The notes below the pieces were generated by a model. The model did no database searches, was not told the DNA's origin, and saw only the letters and a list, made by a program, of their open reading frames with translations. A stretch of 20,345 bases of DNA, from contig CBDUZW010000081.1 in NCBI GenBank assembly GCA_965371805.1, positions 1 to 20,345 of the forward strand. The letters are read 5' to 3'. Source of the DNA: JAOZTV01 sp965371805 (lineage in GTDB: Bacteria > Acidobacteriota > Aminicenantia > UBA2199). The translations under genes were made by a program, and so were the position numbers. This document shows, one piece after another, positions 7,282 through 15,633 of this stretch (position 1 is the stretch's first letter; each line of letters begins with the position of its first letter).

Positions 7282-8763
7282 ATGAATAAAAGAACCACTT
7301 ATTTTTTGTTTTTTTTTTTATGTTTAACGGTGTTATCTTTAGAAAGTAAGGTTAATTATAATCAGTATTTTATTAATGGTACAATGAGAATAGATTATTA
7401 TCACATTGGAAACTCATCATCTGAAGTGATAACATTGGATAAGGTATACAAATATGAGATATGGGCAGGGAACCATAATAGCCTTATAGAACCCTCAAAA
7501 GTGGCAATGTATTTTGTTAAAATATACGAAGTACAATCCAAAACACTTATCTATTCGAAAGGATTTAATAGTTATTTTGGTGAATATGAAACCAGTAATA
7601 AGGCATTAGAAGGCATAAAGAAAACATTTCATGAAACTGCACTTATTCCTTATCCAAAGCAAAACATTCTTTTTACTATAGAAAAAAGAAATAGAAGCAA
7701 TATTATAAAGAGGGTTTTTTCAACTATGATTGATATAAAAGATCTTACTATAGAAAAAAATATTTTTAATTCAGAGATAAAAGTTTTTAATATACTTAAT
7801 AATGGGCTTCCAAAAGATAAAGTTGATATTGCTGTCATTGCAGAAGGATATAAACGGGACGAAATAAAAAAAGTAAGAAGTGATCTGGAAAAGTTTAAGG
7901 AGACATTGTTTAGTCTGGAACCTTATAAGAGCCGGAAAAATGATTTTAATATTTATGGAGTTTTTAAACCTTCAGTTGATAGCGGTTGTGATGAACCATC
8001 ACATGGTGTATATAAAAATACAGCAGTTAATACAACTTTTTTTTCAATGGGTTCTGAAAGATATTTGCTGACAGAAGATAACAAGAGTTTAAGGGATATT
8101 GCAGGTCATGTTCGTTATGATACTTTATTTATAATGGTGAATCATAAAAGATATGGTGGTGGCGGGATATATAATTTTTATTGTACTTTTACATCGGATA
8201 ATACATGGAATAATTATTTGATCCTGCATGAATTTGGACACTCATTTACAGGTCTTGCTGACGAATACTACTCTTCCTCTACTGCATATAATGATTTTTA
8301 TCCAAAAGGTATTGAACCGGTTGAACCCAATATTACAGCTCTACTGGATCCGAAAGATGTAAAGTGGAAAGATTTATTAACTAAAGGGCTTCCTGTCCCT
8401 ACTAAATGGAATAAAATTAAATATGACAATATGGATATGGCTTACCAGAAAATAAGGTATCGAATAAATAGAAAATTAGCAGAATTGAAGAGAAAAGAAG
8501 CTGACAGGCAATTGATAAATAAGATTGAAGAAAAATCTGAAAGACTATCTATTCAAGCATCAGAAAGGTCTGATGATTTTCTGAAAAGCAGCAGGTACTC
8601 TGGGAAAATAGGAGTATTTGAAGGGGCAGGATACTCATCAGAAGGATTATACAGGTCTATGATCGATTGTATAATGTTCACAAAAGGCGTGAAACCTTAT
8701 TGTACTGTCTGTAATAAAGCAGTAGAGGAACAGATAAATTATTATACAAGAGGAGAAAAATAG
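7282..8763 (+). CDS. Secreted M64-family (IgA peptidase-like) metallopeptidase
   Basis: The protein has 493 residues and an N-terminal signal peptide (basic MNKR, then a Phe/Leu-rich core to about residue 20), so it is exported. An all-beta N-terminal domain (about 25-150) precedes the catalytic domain. The zinc motif HEFGH lies at 316-320 within HEFGHSFTGLADEYY, the hallmark of family M64, known from Clostridium IgA protease. A Cys-containing tail (YCTVCNKAVEEQ) closes the protein, as in relatives. A charged coiled segment (about 390-425) is inserted before it. The ATG follows AGCGGAGGAATAA, an excellent ribosome binding site. The natural substrate is unknown; family members in environmental bacteria need not cut IgA. 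It is the first gene of a four-gene run ending in mutL. Confidence 0.9.
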   Translation: MNKRTTYFLFFFLCLTVLSLESKVNYNQYFINGTMRIDYYHIGNSSSEVITLDKVYKYEIWAGNHNSLIEPSKVAMYFVKIYEVQSKTLIYSKGFNSYFGEYETSNKALEGIKKTFHETALIPYPKQNILFTIEKRNRSNIIKRVFSTMIDIKDLTIEKNIFNSEIKVFNILNNGLPKDKVDIAVIAEGYKRDEIKKVRSDLEKFKETLFSLEPYKSRKNDFNIYGVFKPSVDSGCDEPSHGVYKNTAVNTTFFSMGSERYLLTEDNKSLRDIAGHVRYDTLFIMVNHKRYGGGGIYNFYCTFTSDNTWNNYLILHEFGHSFTGLADEYYSSSTAYNDFYPKGIEPVEPNITALLDPKDVKWKDLLTKGLPVPTKWNKIKYDNMDMAYQKIRYRINRKLAELKRKEADRQLINKIEEKSERLSIQASERSDDFLKSSRYSGKIGVFEGAGYSSEGLYRSMIDCIMFTKGVKPYCTVCNKAVEEQINYYTRGEK

Positions 8764-8767
8764 TAAA

Positions 8768-9184
8768 ATGAAATCATATAGAAAAGAATTATGGTTTGAA
8801 GCAAAAAAAAGACGTGAACTAATTCATATAACACCTGTTATAAATGAGTGTTTGAGAGAGAGTGGGATAAAGGAAGGCCTGCTCCTTTGCAATGCAATGC
8901 ATATTACAGCAAGTGTTTTTATAAATGACAATGAATCCGGCCTGCATGCTGATTATGAAAAATGGCTTGAAAAACTTGCTCCGGAAAAGCCGCATGACCA
9001 ATATGCACATAATGGATATGAGGATAACGCTGATGCTCATTTAAAGAGAACGATAATGGGTAGGGAAGTTGTTGTTGCTATAACAGATGGGAAACTTGAT
9101 TTTGGCCCCTGGGAGAGTATTTTTTATGGTGAGTTTGATGGGAAAAGAAAAAAAAGAGTCCTTGTGAAAATTATTGGAGACTAA
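8768..9184 (+). CDS. YjbQ/UPF0047 family protein
   Basis: At 138 residues it matches the YjbQ (UPF0047) family along its whole length. Visible signatures are HITASVFIND around H45, NADAHLKRTIMG with H91, and DGKLDFGPWESIFYGEFDG towards the end. The family trimerises around conserved histidines. Members are often named secondary thiamine-phosphate synthase because E. coli YjbQ has weak activity in a thiamine mutant, but the true role is unsettled. The ATG is 4 bases after the M64 peptidase stop, with GAGGAG about 12 bases upstream, so it is in the same operon. Confidence 0.93.
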   Translation: MKSYRKELWFEAKKRRELIHITPVINECLRESGIKEGLLLCNAMHITASVFINDNESGLHADYEKWLEKLAPEKPHDQYAHNGYEDNADAHLKRTIMGREVVVAITDGKLDFGPWESIFYGEFDGKRKKRVLVKIIGD

Positions 9185-9187
9185 TCT

Positions 9188-9721
9188 ATGGAAAATAAAA
9201 TAAATTATTATGATCTGATAAAGAATAGAAGAAGTGTAAGAGCTTTTGATCCGGGGAAAAAAGTAGAAATGAGCATTTTAAATAGAATATTGGAAGCAGG
9301 TATAGCTGCTCCTACAGCAAGTAATCTTCAACCGGGCAGGTTTATTTTAGTAACGGATACAAAGAAATTGAAAGAGATAGGGGCGTGCTATGAGAAAGAA
9401 TGGTTTAAAAATGCGCCTGCAGTTTTAATTGTATTTGGAAATAAACGGGATGCCTGGGTTAGAGACCTGGATGGTTTTAATGCCTTGCAGATTGACTTGA
9501 CAATAATGATGGATCATATGATTCTTGCCGCTGAATATGAAGGGGTTTCTACTTGCTGGGTTGCCCATTTTGATGAGCAGATCTTAAAAGCTAATCTTGA
9601 TATAAATGAAGACGATTTTATATGCTGTATCACCCCTCTGGGCTATCCTCCAGCCGAGTATGAGAAGAGGAAAATGCCGAAAAGAAAGTCATTTGAAGAG
9701 ATGGTGACAATAATTGATTAA
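9188..9721 (+). CDS. Nitroreductase family protein (FMN-dependent)
   Basis: This 177-residue protein is a compact nitroreductase-fold flavoprotein. The N-terminal RRSVRAFDPGKKV motif and AAPTASNLQPGRFI around residues 38-52 are the usual FMN-binding segments. GVSTCWVAHF and CITPLGYPPAEYEKRKMPKRKSFEEM are characteristic of the C-terminal half. It should use NAD(P)H to reduce quinones or nitro compounds, or serve another flavin reaction; the substrate cannot be told. The ATG is 3 bases after the YjbQ gene and has GGAG 8 bases ahead inside that gene. Confidence 0.93.
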   Translation: MENKINYYDLIKNRRSVRAFDPGKKVEMSILNRILEAGIAAPTASNLQPGRFILVTDTKKLKEIGACYEKEWFKNAPAVLIVFGNKRDAWVRDLDGFNALQIDLTIMMDHMILAAEYEGVSTCWVAHFDEQILKANLDINEDDFICCITPLGYPPAEYEKRKMPKRKSFEEMVTIID

Positions 9722-9754
9722 ATGTAGATGTCAGAATATATAAAGGAGCAACAT

Positions 9755-11449
9755 TTGGGAAAAATTAAAAAATTAGATGAAGCTGTTTTTAGAAAGATTG
9801 CAGCTGGAGAGGTAGTAGAAAGACCACTTTCTGTTGTTAAAGAACTGGTTGAGAATTCATTGGATTCTGGAGCTGATTCAATTATAATTAAGCTTGAAAA
9901 TGCAGGAAAGTCATCTGTCTCTGTAAAAGATAATGGAGAAGGATTTATTCCTGAAGACATTGAACAGGCTTTCAAAAGCCATTCAACGTCTAAATTTAGA
10001 ACACTTTCTGATTTTAATACATTAAATACTCTGGGCTTCAGGGGAGAAGCGTTGCCTTCAATATTAGAAGTATCAATAATAGAGCTTAAGACAGCAGAAA
10101 ATGATAGTGGTAATGGCACACATGTTGTTTTTGACGGAAACAATATTAGAAGTAAAGATAAAATTGCCTTTAATAAAGGAAGCGAAATAATTGTAAAAGA
10201 ACTTTTTTATAATTTCCCGGTAAGAAAAAAATTTCTTAAAACAGATAGAACAGAATTAAACCAGATCGTCTCTTTTGTAGAACAAGCTGCAATAGTAAAT
10301 TACAATGTTTCTTTTGAAATTATCAATAATAATAAAGTTGTGTTTATCTATAATAGGGTAAATACATTAAGAGAGAGAATATATCAGATATTTGGTCAGG
10401 AGTTCACAAATTCATTAAAAGAGTTGAATTATTCCAAAGGTGGATATACTATGACCGGATTTATCTCAGATATTAACAGAGGTAGCTCAACAAAAAAAAA
10501 GCAATTTTATTTTGTAAACAATAGAGTTATTCGTGAAAAAACAATGATTGCTTCATTCAATAATAGTTTTAGAAAATATCTTGAGAAAGGAAAATCGCCG
10601 GAAGGTATTCTTTTATTAACAGCTCCTTCCAATGATATTGATGTAAATATTCATCCAATGAAACTTGAGATAAAGTTCAGAGATACAAGTTTTATATATA
10701 ATTTTATAAAATATGCTGTCGAATCCGTTTTTTCAGAAGAAGAACAGGACAGTTATGAAAATACTTATAATAAAACAGATTTGGCTCAATTGAAAACAAA
10801 TTCTTTTTTTATTGATAGAACTAATACTAATTATATAGAAAATAAAGTTGAACAAAGGTCAATGTTTTCTTCTGAAGATATAAATTCAGATGATTTTACA
10901 TTAATAGGGCAGTACAAAAATTCATACATTTTAATTGAAAAAGAAGGTGAACTTGTATTGGTAGATCAGCACAATGGTCATGAAAGGGCTAATTTTGATA
11001 AATTAAAATCATCATATAAAGAACAAAGTGTTGAGGCTGCTTCGCCGTTATTTCCAATTATAATTGAGCTTTCTCATACAGAGATGTTATTACTGGATGA
11101 AGAGAAAATGAATATTCTTAATAAAATTGGATTTGAATTAAGATCATTTAGTAGAAATGCCTATGATGTGAAGATGTTTCCTTCAATCTTAAATGAGAAA
11201 GATATAAAAGATACAATTATAAAGATCCTCTATTTGAAACAGAACGATGCAGCTATAGAGGATAAAATTTTTGCTGAAATTGCATGTAAGAGTGCAATAA
11301 AGATAAATCATCCTCTCTTACCTGAGGAAATGAAAGTTATCGTAAGAAATCTATATAAAAGTTCAAACCCGTATTTCTGTCCTCACAGCAGACCTATTAT
11401 AATTAAATTCACATTGGAGTATATAGAAAAACAGCTCAAAAGAAGATAG
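9755..11449 (+). CDS. mutL: DNA mismatch repair protein MutL
   Basis: MutL couples mismatch recognition by MutS to strand removal. The N-terminal GHKL ATPase shows KELVENSLDSGA, DNGEGF and TLGFRGEAL. The C-terminal domain has endonuclease-type motifs, slightly altered: DQHNGHE (consensus DQHAxxE), ACK and CPHSRP near the end. I prefer a TTG start at 9755, giving 564 residues beginning GKIKKLDEAVFRKIAAGEV, the normal family N-terminus, with AGGAG 6 bases upstream. An ATG at 9728 would add nine residues and has no ribosome binding site. The linker contains QRSMF (about 367-371), which resembles a sliding-clamp binding pentapeptide. It is the last gene of the M64 operon. No mutS is present in the window. 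Confidence 0.95.
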   Translation: MGKIKKLDEAVFRKIAAGEVVERPLSVVKELVENSLDSGADSIIIKLENAGKSSVSVKDNGEGFIPEDIEQAFKSHSTSKFRTLSDFNTLNTLGFRGEALPSILEVSIIELKTAENDSGNGTHVVFDGNNIRSKDKIAFNKGSEIIVKELFYNFPVRKKFLKTDRTELNQIVSFVEQAAIVNYNVSFEIINNNKVVFIYNRVNTLRERIYQIFGQEFTNSLKELNYSKGGYTMTGFISDINRGSSTKKKQFYFVNNRVIREKTMIASFNNSFRKYLEKGKSPEGILLLTAPSNDIDVNIHPMKLEIKFRDTSFIYNFIKYAVESVFSEEEQDSYENTYNKTDLAQLKTNSFFIDRTNTNYIENKVEQRSMFSSEDINSDDFTLIGQYKNSYILIEKEGELVLVDQHNGHERANFDKLKSSYKEQSVEAASPLFPIIIELSHTEMLLLDEEKMNILNKIGFELRSFSRNAYDVKMFPSILNEKDIKDTIIKILYLKQNDAAIEDKIFAEIACKSAIKINHPLLPEEMKVIVRNLYKSSNPYFCPHSRPIIIKFTLEYIEKQLKRR

Positions 11450-11482
11450 AACATAATATTTGAAATTAAAAAAAATTCACTC

Positions 11483-11848
11483 CTAGTTTTTTCTTATAAT
11501 TGAAAAATCCACATCTGAAAAATCATTTATGGAAAGATCTTTCAATGAGCGAATACGTATTCTGTATCCGTTGCCCTCTTTAATCTGCGGAGTATATTTC
11601 CAAAAAAAAGTTTGATTAGCAAGGATGGGATCAGTTTTTATTACACTTTGTATCTCAAACAGTTTTATCCCATTTTGATAAAGCAATATTACGACATCAC
11701 CAATGTTTTTATCTGCTGTCCATTTAATTGTTTCAATATCTTTGTTTAAAAAAATTTTTTCTCCACCATTTGGGTAGAGTATTTTAATTTGTTCCGAGAA
11801 TATAGATGCTCCAAAAAGCAAAAAAAATAAAATAAATGTCTTTTTCAT
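11483..11848 (-). CDS. Small secreted protein with a Kre9/Knh1-like domain
   Basis: The 121-residue protein begins with a clear signal peptide (MKKTFILFFLLFGASIFSE). The rest is one beta-sandwich-like unit opening ILYPNGGEKI, with tryptophans in IKWTAD and FFWKY and an ending YRIRIRSLKD...FSDVDFSI. This pattern recalls the 'Ser-Thr-rich GPI-anchored' (Kre9/Knh1) N-terminal domain, common as repeats in large bacterial surface proteins. Here a single copy stands alone, with no lipobox cysteine and no anchor. It is convergent with mutL, 33 bases away. No Shine-Dalgarno sequence precedes the ATG. Function unknown; likely periplasmic or extracellular. Confidence 0.75.
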   Translation of the reverse strand: MKKTFILFFLLFGASIFSEQIKILYPNGGEKIFLNKDIETIKWTADKNIGDVVILLYQNGIKLFEIQSVIKTDPILANQTFFWKYTPQIKEGNGYRIRIRSLKDLSINDFSDVDFSIIRKN

Positions 11849-11854
11849 ATATAT

Positions 11855-11883
11855 AATATATATGTAATGAAAAAATATCTCAA
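11855..11883 (-). promoter_or_regulatory. Possible promoter of the small secreted protein gene
   Basis: On the minus strand TTGAGA (11883-11878), 17 bases and TATATT (11860-11855) end only 6 bases before the ATG at 11848. If real, transcription would start at or next to the ATG and the message would be leaderless, which agrees with the missing ribosome binding site. Confidence 0.4.
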
Positions 11884-11889
11884 TTTATA

Positions 11890-11918
11890 TTGATTTTATT
11901 TGATTTTTTTCGTAGAAT
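11890..11918 (+). promoter_or_regulatory. Possible promoter of the glutamine synthetase gene
   Basis: TTGATT (11890-11895), 17 bases and TAGAAT (11913-11918) precede the gene on the plus strand, with a predicted start about 20 bases before the ATG. The -35 box overlaps none of the divergent promoter but lies within 10 bases of it, so the two could interfere. Confidence 0.5.
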
Positions 11919-11947
11919 TTTGTTTGTTTAAAATTCAGGAGGAATAA

Positions 11948-13432
11948 ATGAAAGAAAAGATAGAATTAAACCCTAATAAACTTGTACAGTATTTACAGAA
12001 AAAACCGGAGCATTTTACAAAAAAGGATATAATTAAATATATTGAAGATAATAATATTAAAATGTTAAATTTTAGATATGTTGGTGGAGATGGAAGATTA
12101 AAAACTTTGAATTTTGTAATTAATAGTGTTGAACATCTTGATCAGCTTCTTACAGCAGGTGAAAGGGTTGATGGCTCAAGTCTTTTTTCATATATTGATG
12201 CAACCTCTAGTGATTTATATGTTATTCCAAAATTCAGGACTGCTTTTGTAAATCCATTTACAGTTGATCCAACACTGGATTTACTTTGTTCTTTTTATAA
12301 TAGTGAGGGTAAACCACTTGAAAGCTCTCCTGATCATATCTTAAAAAAAGCTCATAATGTCTTAAAAAAGAGAACAGGGTATACTTTTGAAGCTCTGGGT
12401 GAACTTGAGTATTATCTGTTTTCAGAAGTGGATTCGATCTATCCAATTACTGAACAAAAGGGATATCATGAATCACATCCTTTTTCAAAGTGGGGTGCAA
12501 TAAGAAGAGAGGCAATGAAAATAATTAGTGAGATCGGTGGAAATATAAAATATGGACATGCTGAAGTAGGGAATATAATTCATGACGATGTTGAGATGGT
12601 TCAACATGAGATTGAATTTCTTCCAGTTCCTGTAGAGGAAGCAGCAGATCAATTGGTTATTGCAAAATGGGCAATAAGAGAGATTGCATATAAATATGAT
12701 CTTGAAGTCAGTTTTGCTCCAAAAATAATAGTGGGTCATGCTGGGAGCGGATTACATGTTCATACTAGAGTGGTCAAGGGAAATGTTAACTTAATGAGTG
12801 ATGAAAATGGATTAAGTGACATTGCAAAAAAGGTCATAGTAGGTTTTTTGAAATTGGCACCATCATTAACTGCTTTTGGCAATACAGTTCCAACCTCATT
12901 TCTTAGGCTTGTTCCTCATCAGGAAGCTCCAACTTCTATCTGCTGGGGTGATAGAAATAGATCCGTACTTGTAAGAGTTCCCCTTGGATGGAATGGAACA
13001 GAAGAGATGATCCTTGATGCAAATCCAAATGAAAAAGAAAAAAGTAAAGATTATATGTCAAATCAGACAGTAGAATTAAGAAGTCCAGATGGCAGTGCGA
13101 ATGTTCACCTTCTTCTGGCTGGAATGACTATAGGTGCATTATATGGACTGGAACAGGAAGACTCTCTTAAAGTTGCGGAGGAGTTGTATGTAAAGGCAGA
13201 AGCAAGTAAAGTAAAAAAATTAAAGCAACTTCCCACTTCATGTTTCGAAGCTGCATCCAGATTATTGAAAGATCGTAAAATATATGAAAGTGACGGGGTT
13301 TTTCCACCAAAAATGATTGATAAAATTGCACAAGATTTAAAGAGTTATAATGACAAGGATTTAAGTGAAAAATTATTTGGTAATGCAGATGCTTTGCAGG
13401 AACTTGTTACAGAATATATTCATTGTGGTTAA
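11948..13432 (+). CDS. Divergent type I glutamine synthetase family protein
   Basis: The 494-residue protein has both family domains: an N-terminal beta-grasp (about 35-120) with GERVDGSSLF, and the catalytic barrel. Catalytic landmarks are ELEYYLF (152-158), HAEVG (204-208), GSGLHVH (266-272), LRLVPHQEAP (319-328), NRSVLVRVP (337-345) and ELRSPDGSAN (376-385). Relative to usual type I enzymes there are extra residues between HAEV and the QHEIEF segment and again before ELRSPD. No adenylylation-type NLY site is seen. It could make glutamine from glutamate and ammonia, or ligate another amine to glutamate, as gamma-glutamylpolyamine synthetases do. The ATG has an excellent AGGAGG site. It appears to be a single-gene unit. 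Confidence 0.85.
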   Translation: MKEKIELNPNKLVQYLQKKPEHFTKKDIIKYIEDNNIKMLNFRYVGGDGRLKTLNFVINSVEHLDQLLTAGERVDGSSLFSYIDATSSDLYVIPKFRTAFVNPFTVDPTLDLLCSFYNSEGKPLESSPDHILKKAHNVLKKRTGYTFEALGELEYYLFSEVDSIYPITEQKGYHESHPFSKWGAIRREAMKIISEIGGNIKYGHAEVGNIIHDDVEMVQHEIEFLPVPVEEAADQLVIAKWAIREIAYKYDLEVSFAPKIIVGHAGSGLHVHTRVVKGNVNLMSDENGLSDIAKKVIVGFLKLAPSLTAFGNTVPTSFLRLVPHQEAPTSICWGDRNRSVLVRVPLGWNGTEEMILDANPNEKEKSKDYMSNQTVELRSPDGSANVHLLLAGMTIGALYGLEQEDSLKVAEELYVKAEASKVKKLKQLPTSCFEAASRLLKDRKIYESDGVFPPKMIDKIAQDLKSYNDKDLSEKLFGNADALQELVTEYIHCG

Positions 13433-13464
13433 GAAAAATTCATACTAAACATAAAGTTTGTTAT

Positions 13465-13484
13465 AAAACAGTTTACCTGTTTTT
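13465..13484 (+). terminator. Weak intrinsic terminator candidate after glutamine synthetase
   Basis: AAAACAG (13465-13471) pairs with CTGTTTT (13477-13483) around a TTTAC loop, ending in T residues, about 33 bases after the stop codon. The stem has only two G-C pairs, so termination would be weak. The gap from here to topB (13485-13557) shows no strong promoter. Confidence 0.35.
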
Positions 13485-13557
13485 GCATCTGAACAATGGA
13501 AAAATATAAATATTTAGCAGAACGATTGGAGAAGTGGATGAAAAAAGAGGATATAAT

Positions 13558-15633
13558 ATGAAATCCCTGGTACTTGCGGAAAAACCTAGTGTTGCAAAGG
13601 ATTATGCTGAAGTGTTAGGATGTAAACAAAAAGGAAAAGGCTTTTTCGAAGGGAATAAATATATAGTGACATGGGCATTTGGACACCTCGTTTCCCTGAC
13701 TGATCCTGATTATTATGACAGGAAATATAATGAATGGAAATTAGAAGACCTGCCAATTATTCCTGAAAAAATGAGATTAAAAGTGATACGTCAAAGTTCA
13801 GCTCAATTTACAATAATAAAAAATTTAATAGAAAGAAAAGATGTTGATGAACTTATTATAGCTACTGATGCCGGTAGAGAAGGCGAGCTTGTTGCCAGAT
13901 GGATAATCCTTCTCGCAGGATGGAAAGGCAGACTTAGAAGGTTGTGGATTTCTTCACAAACAGCTCAGGCTATTAGAGATGGTTTTAATAATCTGAAGGA
14001 TGCAAATAACTATTTCAGACTTTTTCTGGCAGCAGTAGGAAGGTCTGAAGCAGACTGGTTAATAGGTTTAAATGTGACTAGAGCTCTGACTTGCAAATTT
14101 GATGCTCAATTGTCGGCTGGAAGAGTCCAGACCCCGACACTTTCAATCATTGTGAAAAGGGAAGAGGAAATAAAGACATTTACACCAGTTAATTATTGGA
14201 AAATTGAAGCTGATTTTGGTGACTATAAAGGAGAGTGGCGTGACAAGTCTGGAAATTCAAGAATATTTGAAACAGTAAAAGTTGAAGAATTATTAGAAAA
14301 GGTAAAAAACAAAACTGGAATGGTTTTAAATGTTCACAAAGAAACAAAAAAAGTTCCTCCTCCTTCTGCATACAATCTTACAGAGTTACAAATTGATGCA
14401 AATATACAATTAGGGTTTTCAGCAAAAAAAACACTTTCGGTTTTACAGGGATTATATGAAAGGCATAAGATTGCAACCTACCCTAGAACTGATTCGAAAC
14501 ATATCACTGAAGATATGATAGGTACTATTCCTGCCAGACTTAAAGCAATTGCGGCAGATCCAATTAATAAATATATTAATGAACTTCTAAATGCTCCGAT
14601 TTCTAAAGGGAGAAATTTTGTCGATAATAATAAAGTTTCTGATCACCATGCAATTATCCCTACAGAACAGAAAGTTCAATATGGGAATTTAGATGTTGAT
14701 GAAAAAAAACTCTTTAATCTTATAGTTCTAAGGTTTTTGGAAGTGTTATACCAACCAACTACGATTGAAAACTCTACAGTGATAACTATGGTCAATGGAG
14801 AAAAGTTTTACTCAAAGAAACAAAATATAATTAAACCGGGTTGGAAAAAAGTCAGATCAATAAAAGATAAGGACTCCGTTTTATCGAGTTCTGCAAACAG
14901 TTTTAATAAAATAAGAAAAGGTGAAAAAAAAAAACTTGTCAATTCAAATGTGATCAAGTTAAAGACTTCACCTCCTGAAAGATATAATGAAGCTTCACTT
15001 TTATCAGCAATGGAATCTCCCGGGAAATTTATTGTTGATAAGGAACTTAAAGAGTCTATCAAAAAAGGGGGTTTAGGTACACCTGCTACAAGGGCTGATA
15101 TAATTGAAAAGCTTATAAAAACAGACTATATAATAAGAAATAAAAGAGAGCTTTTTCCAACAGAAAAGGGTTTTCAATTAATGGAGCTTGTTCCTGAGGA
15201 GTTAAAATCACCTGAGTTAACTGCAAAATGGGAATTGAAATTATCCGAAATTGAAAACGGAAAAGAACGTAAAGAAAAATTCATTCAGGACATAATTGAA
15301 AGCACAAAAAAAATTGTAACAGCAATAAAAAAAGATGAAAGAAAATATGTTGCGAAAAATCTAACAAATATAAAATGTCCCATTTGTAATAAATTTATGC
15401 TTAAAACAAGTGGACAAAAGGGGATAATATTAAAATGTTCTGATAGGAAATGTGGTCATACTCAGGATGAGAATAGAAGTAAACAGAACTCAACTCCTTT
15501 TTATAAAGGCTCAAAAATTGAGAGTAGAAACAATAAAGGGATGATAAGAAAGTTCTCTGATAATAAAAAAAAAGTAAGCGGATTAAGTATTGGCGGATTG
15601 CTTGAAGCGGCTCTTTTGGAGAAAAAAAAATAA
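13558..15633 (+). CDS. topB: DNA topoisomerase III (type IA)
   Basis: TopB nicks and rejoins single DNA strands to decatenate or unwind DNA. The 691-residue protein starts with the Toprim domain (LAEKPSVAKDYAEVLG; acidic triad in ATDAGREGE, about 102-110). The catalytic tyrosine is Y308 in TYPRTDS, and SAGRVQTPTL and GLGTPATRADIIEKL are further family signatures. A four-cysteine zinc ribbon (CPIC...CSDRKC, about 607-635) and a basic tail follow. I chose ATG 13558, with AGAGGA six bases upstream, over an in-frame GTG at 13534 whose purine tract is too close. A run of eleven A (14924-14934) encodes lysines. Its stop codon overlaps the tldD start by one base. Confidence 0.94.
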   Translation: MKSLVLAEKPSVAKDYAEVLGCKQKGKGFFEGNKYIVTWAFGHLVSLTDPDYYDRKYNEWKLEDLPIIPEKMRLKVIRQSSAQFTIIKNLIERKDVDELIIATDAGREGELVARWIILLAGWKGRLRRLWISSQTAQAIRDGFNNLKDANNYFRLFLAAVGRSEADWLIGLNVTRALTCKFDAQLSAGRVQTPTLSIIVKREEEIKTFTPVNYWKIEADFGDYKGEWRDKSGNSRIFETVKVEELLEKVKNKTGMVLNVHKETKKVPPPSAYNLTELQIDANIQLGFSAKKTLSVLQGLYERHKIATYPRTDSKHITEDMIGTIPARLKAIAADPINKYINELLNAPISKGRNFVDNNKVSDHHAIIPTEQKVQYGNLDVDEKKLFNLIVLRFLEVLYQPTTIENSTVITMVNGEKFYSKKQNIIKPGWKKVRSIKDKDSVLSSSANSFNKIRKGEKKKLVNSNVIKLKTSPPERYNEASLLSAMESPGKFIVDKELKESIKKGGLGTPATRADIIEKLIKTDYIIRNKRELFPTEKGFQLMELVPEELKSPELTAKWELKLSEIENGKERKEKFIQDIIESTKKIVTAIKKDERKYVAKNLTNIKCPICNKFMLKTSGQKGIILKCSDRKCGHTQDENRSKQNSTPFYKGSKIESRNNKGMIRKFSDNKKKVSGLSIGGLLEAALLEKKK

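Noticed and set aside
9718..10143. Long reverse-strand frame over the start of mutL (141 codons)
   Set aside because: It is a shadow of mutL in the antisense frame; the mutL frame shows all family motifs.
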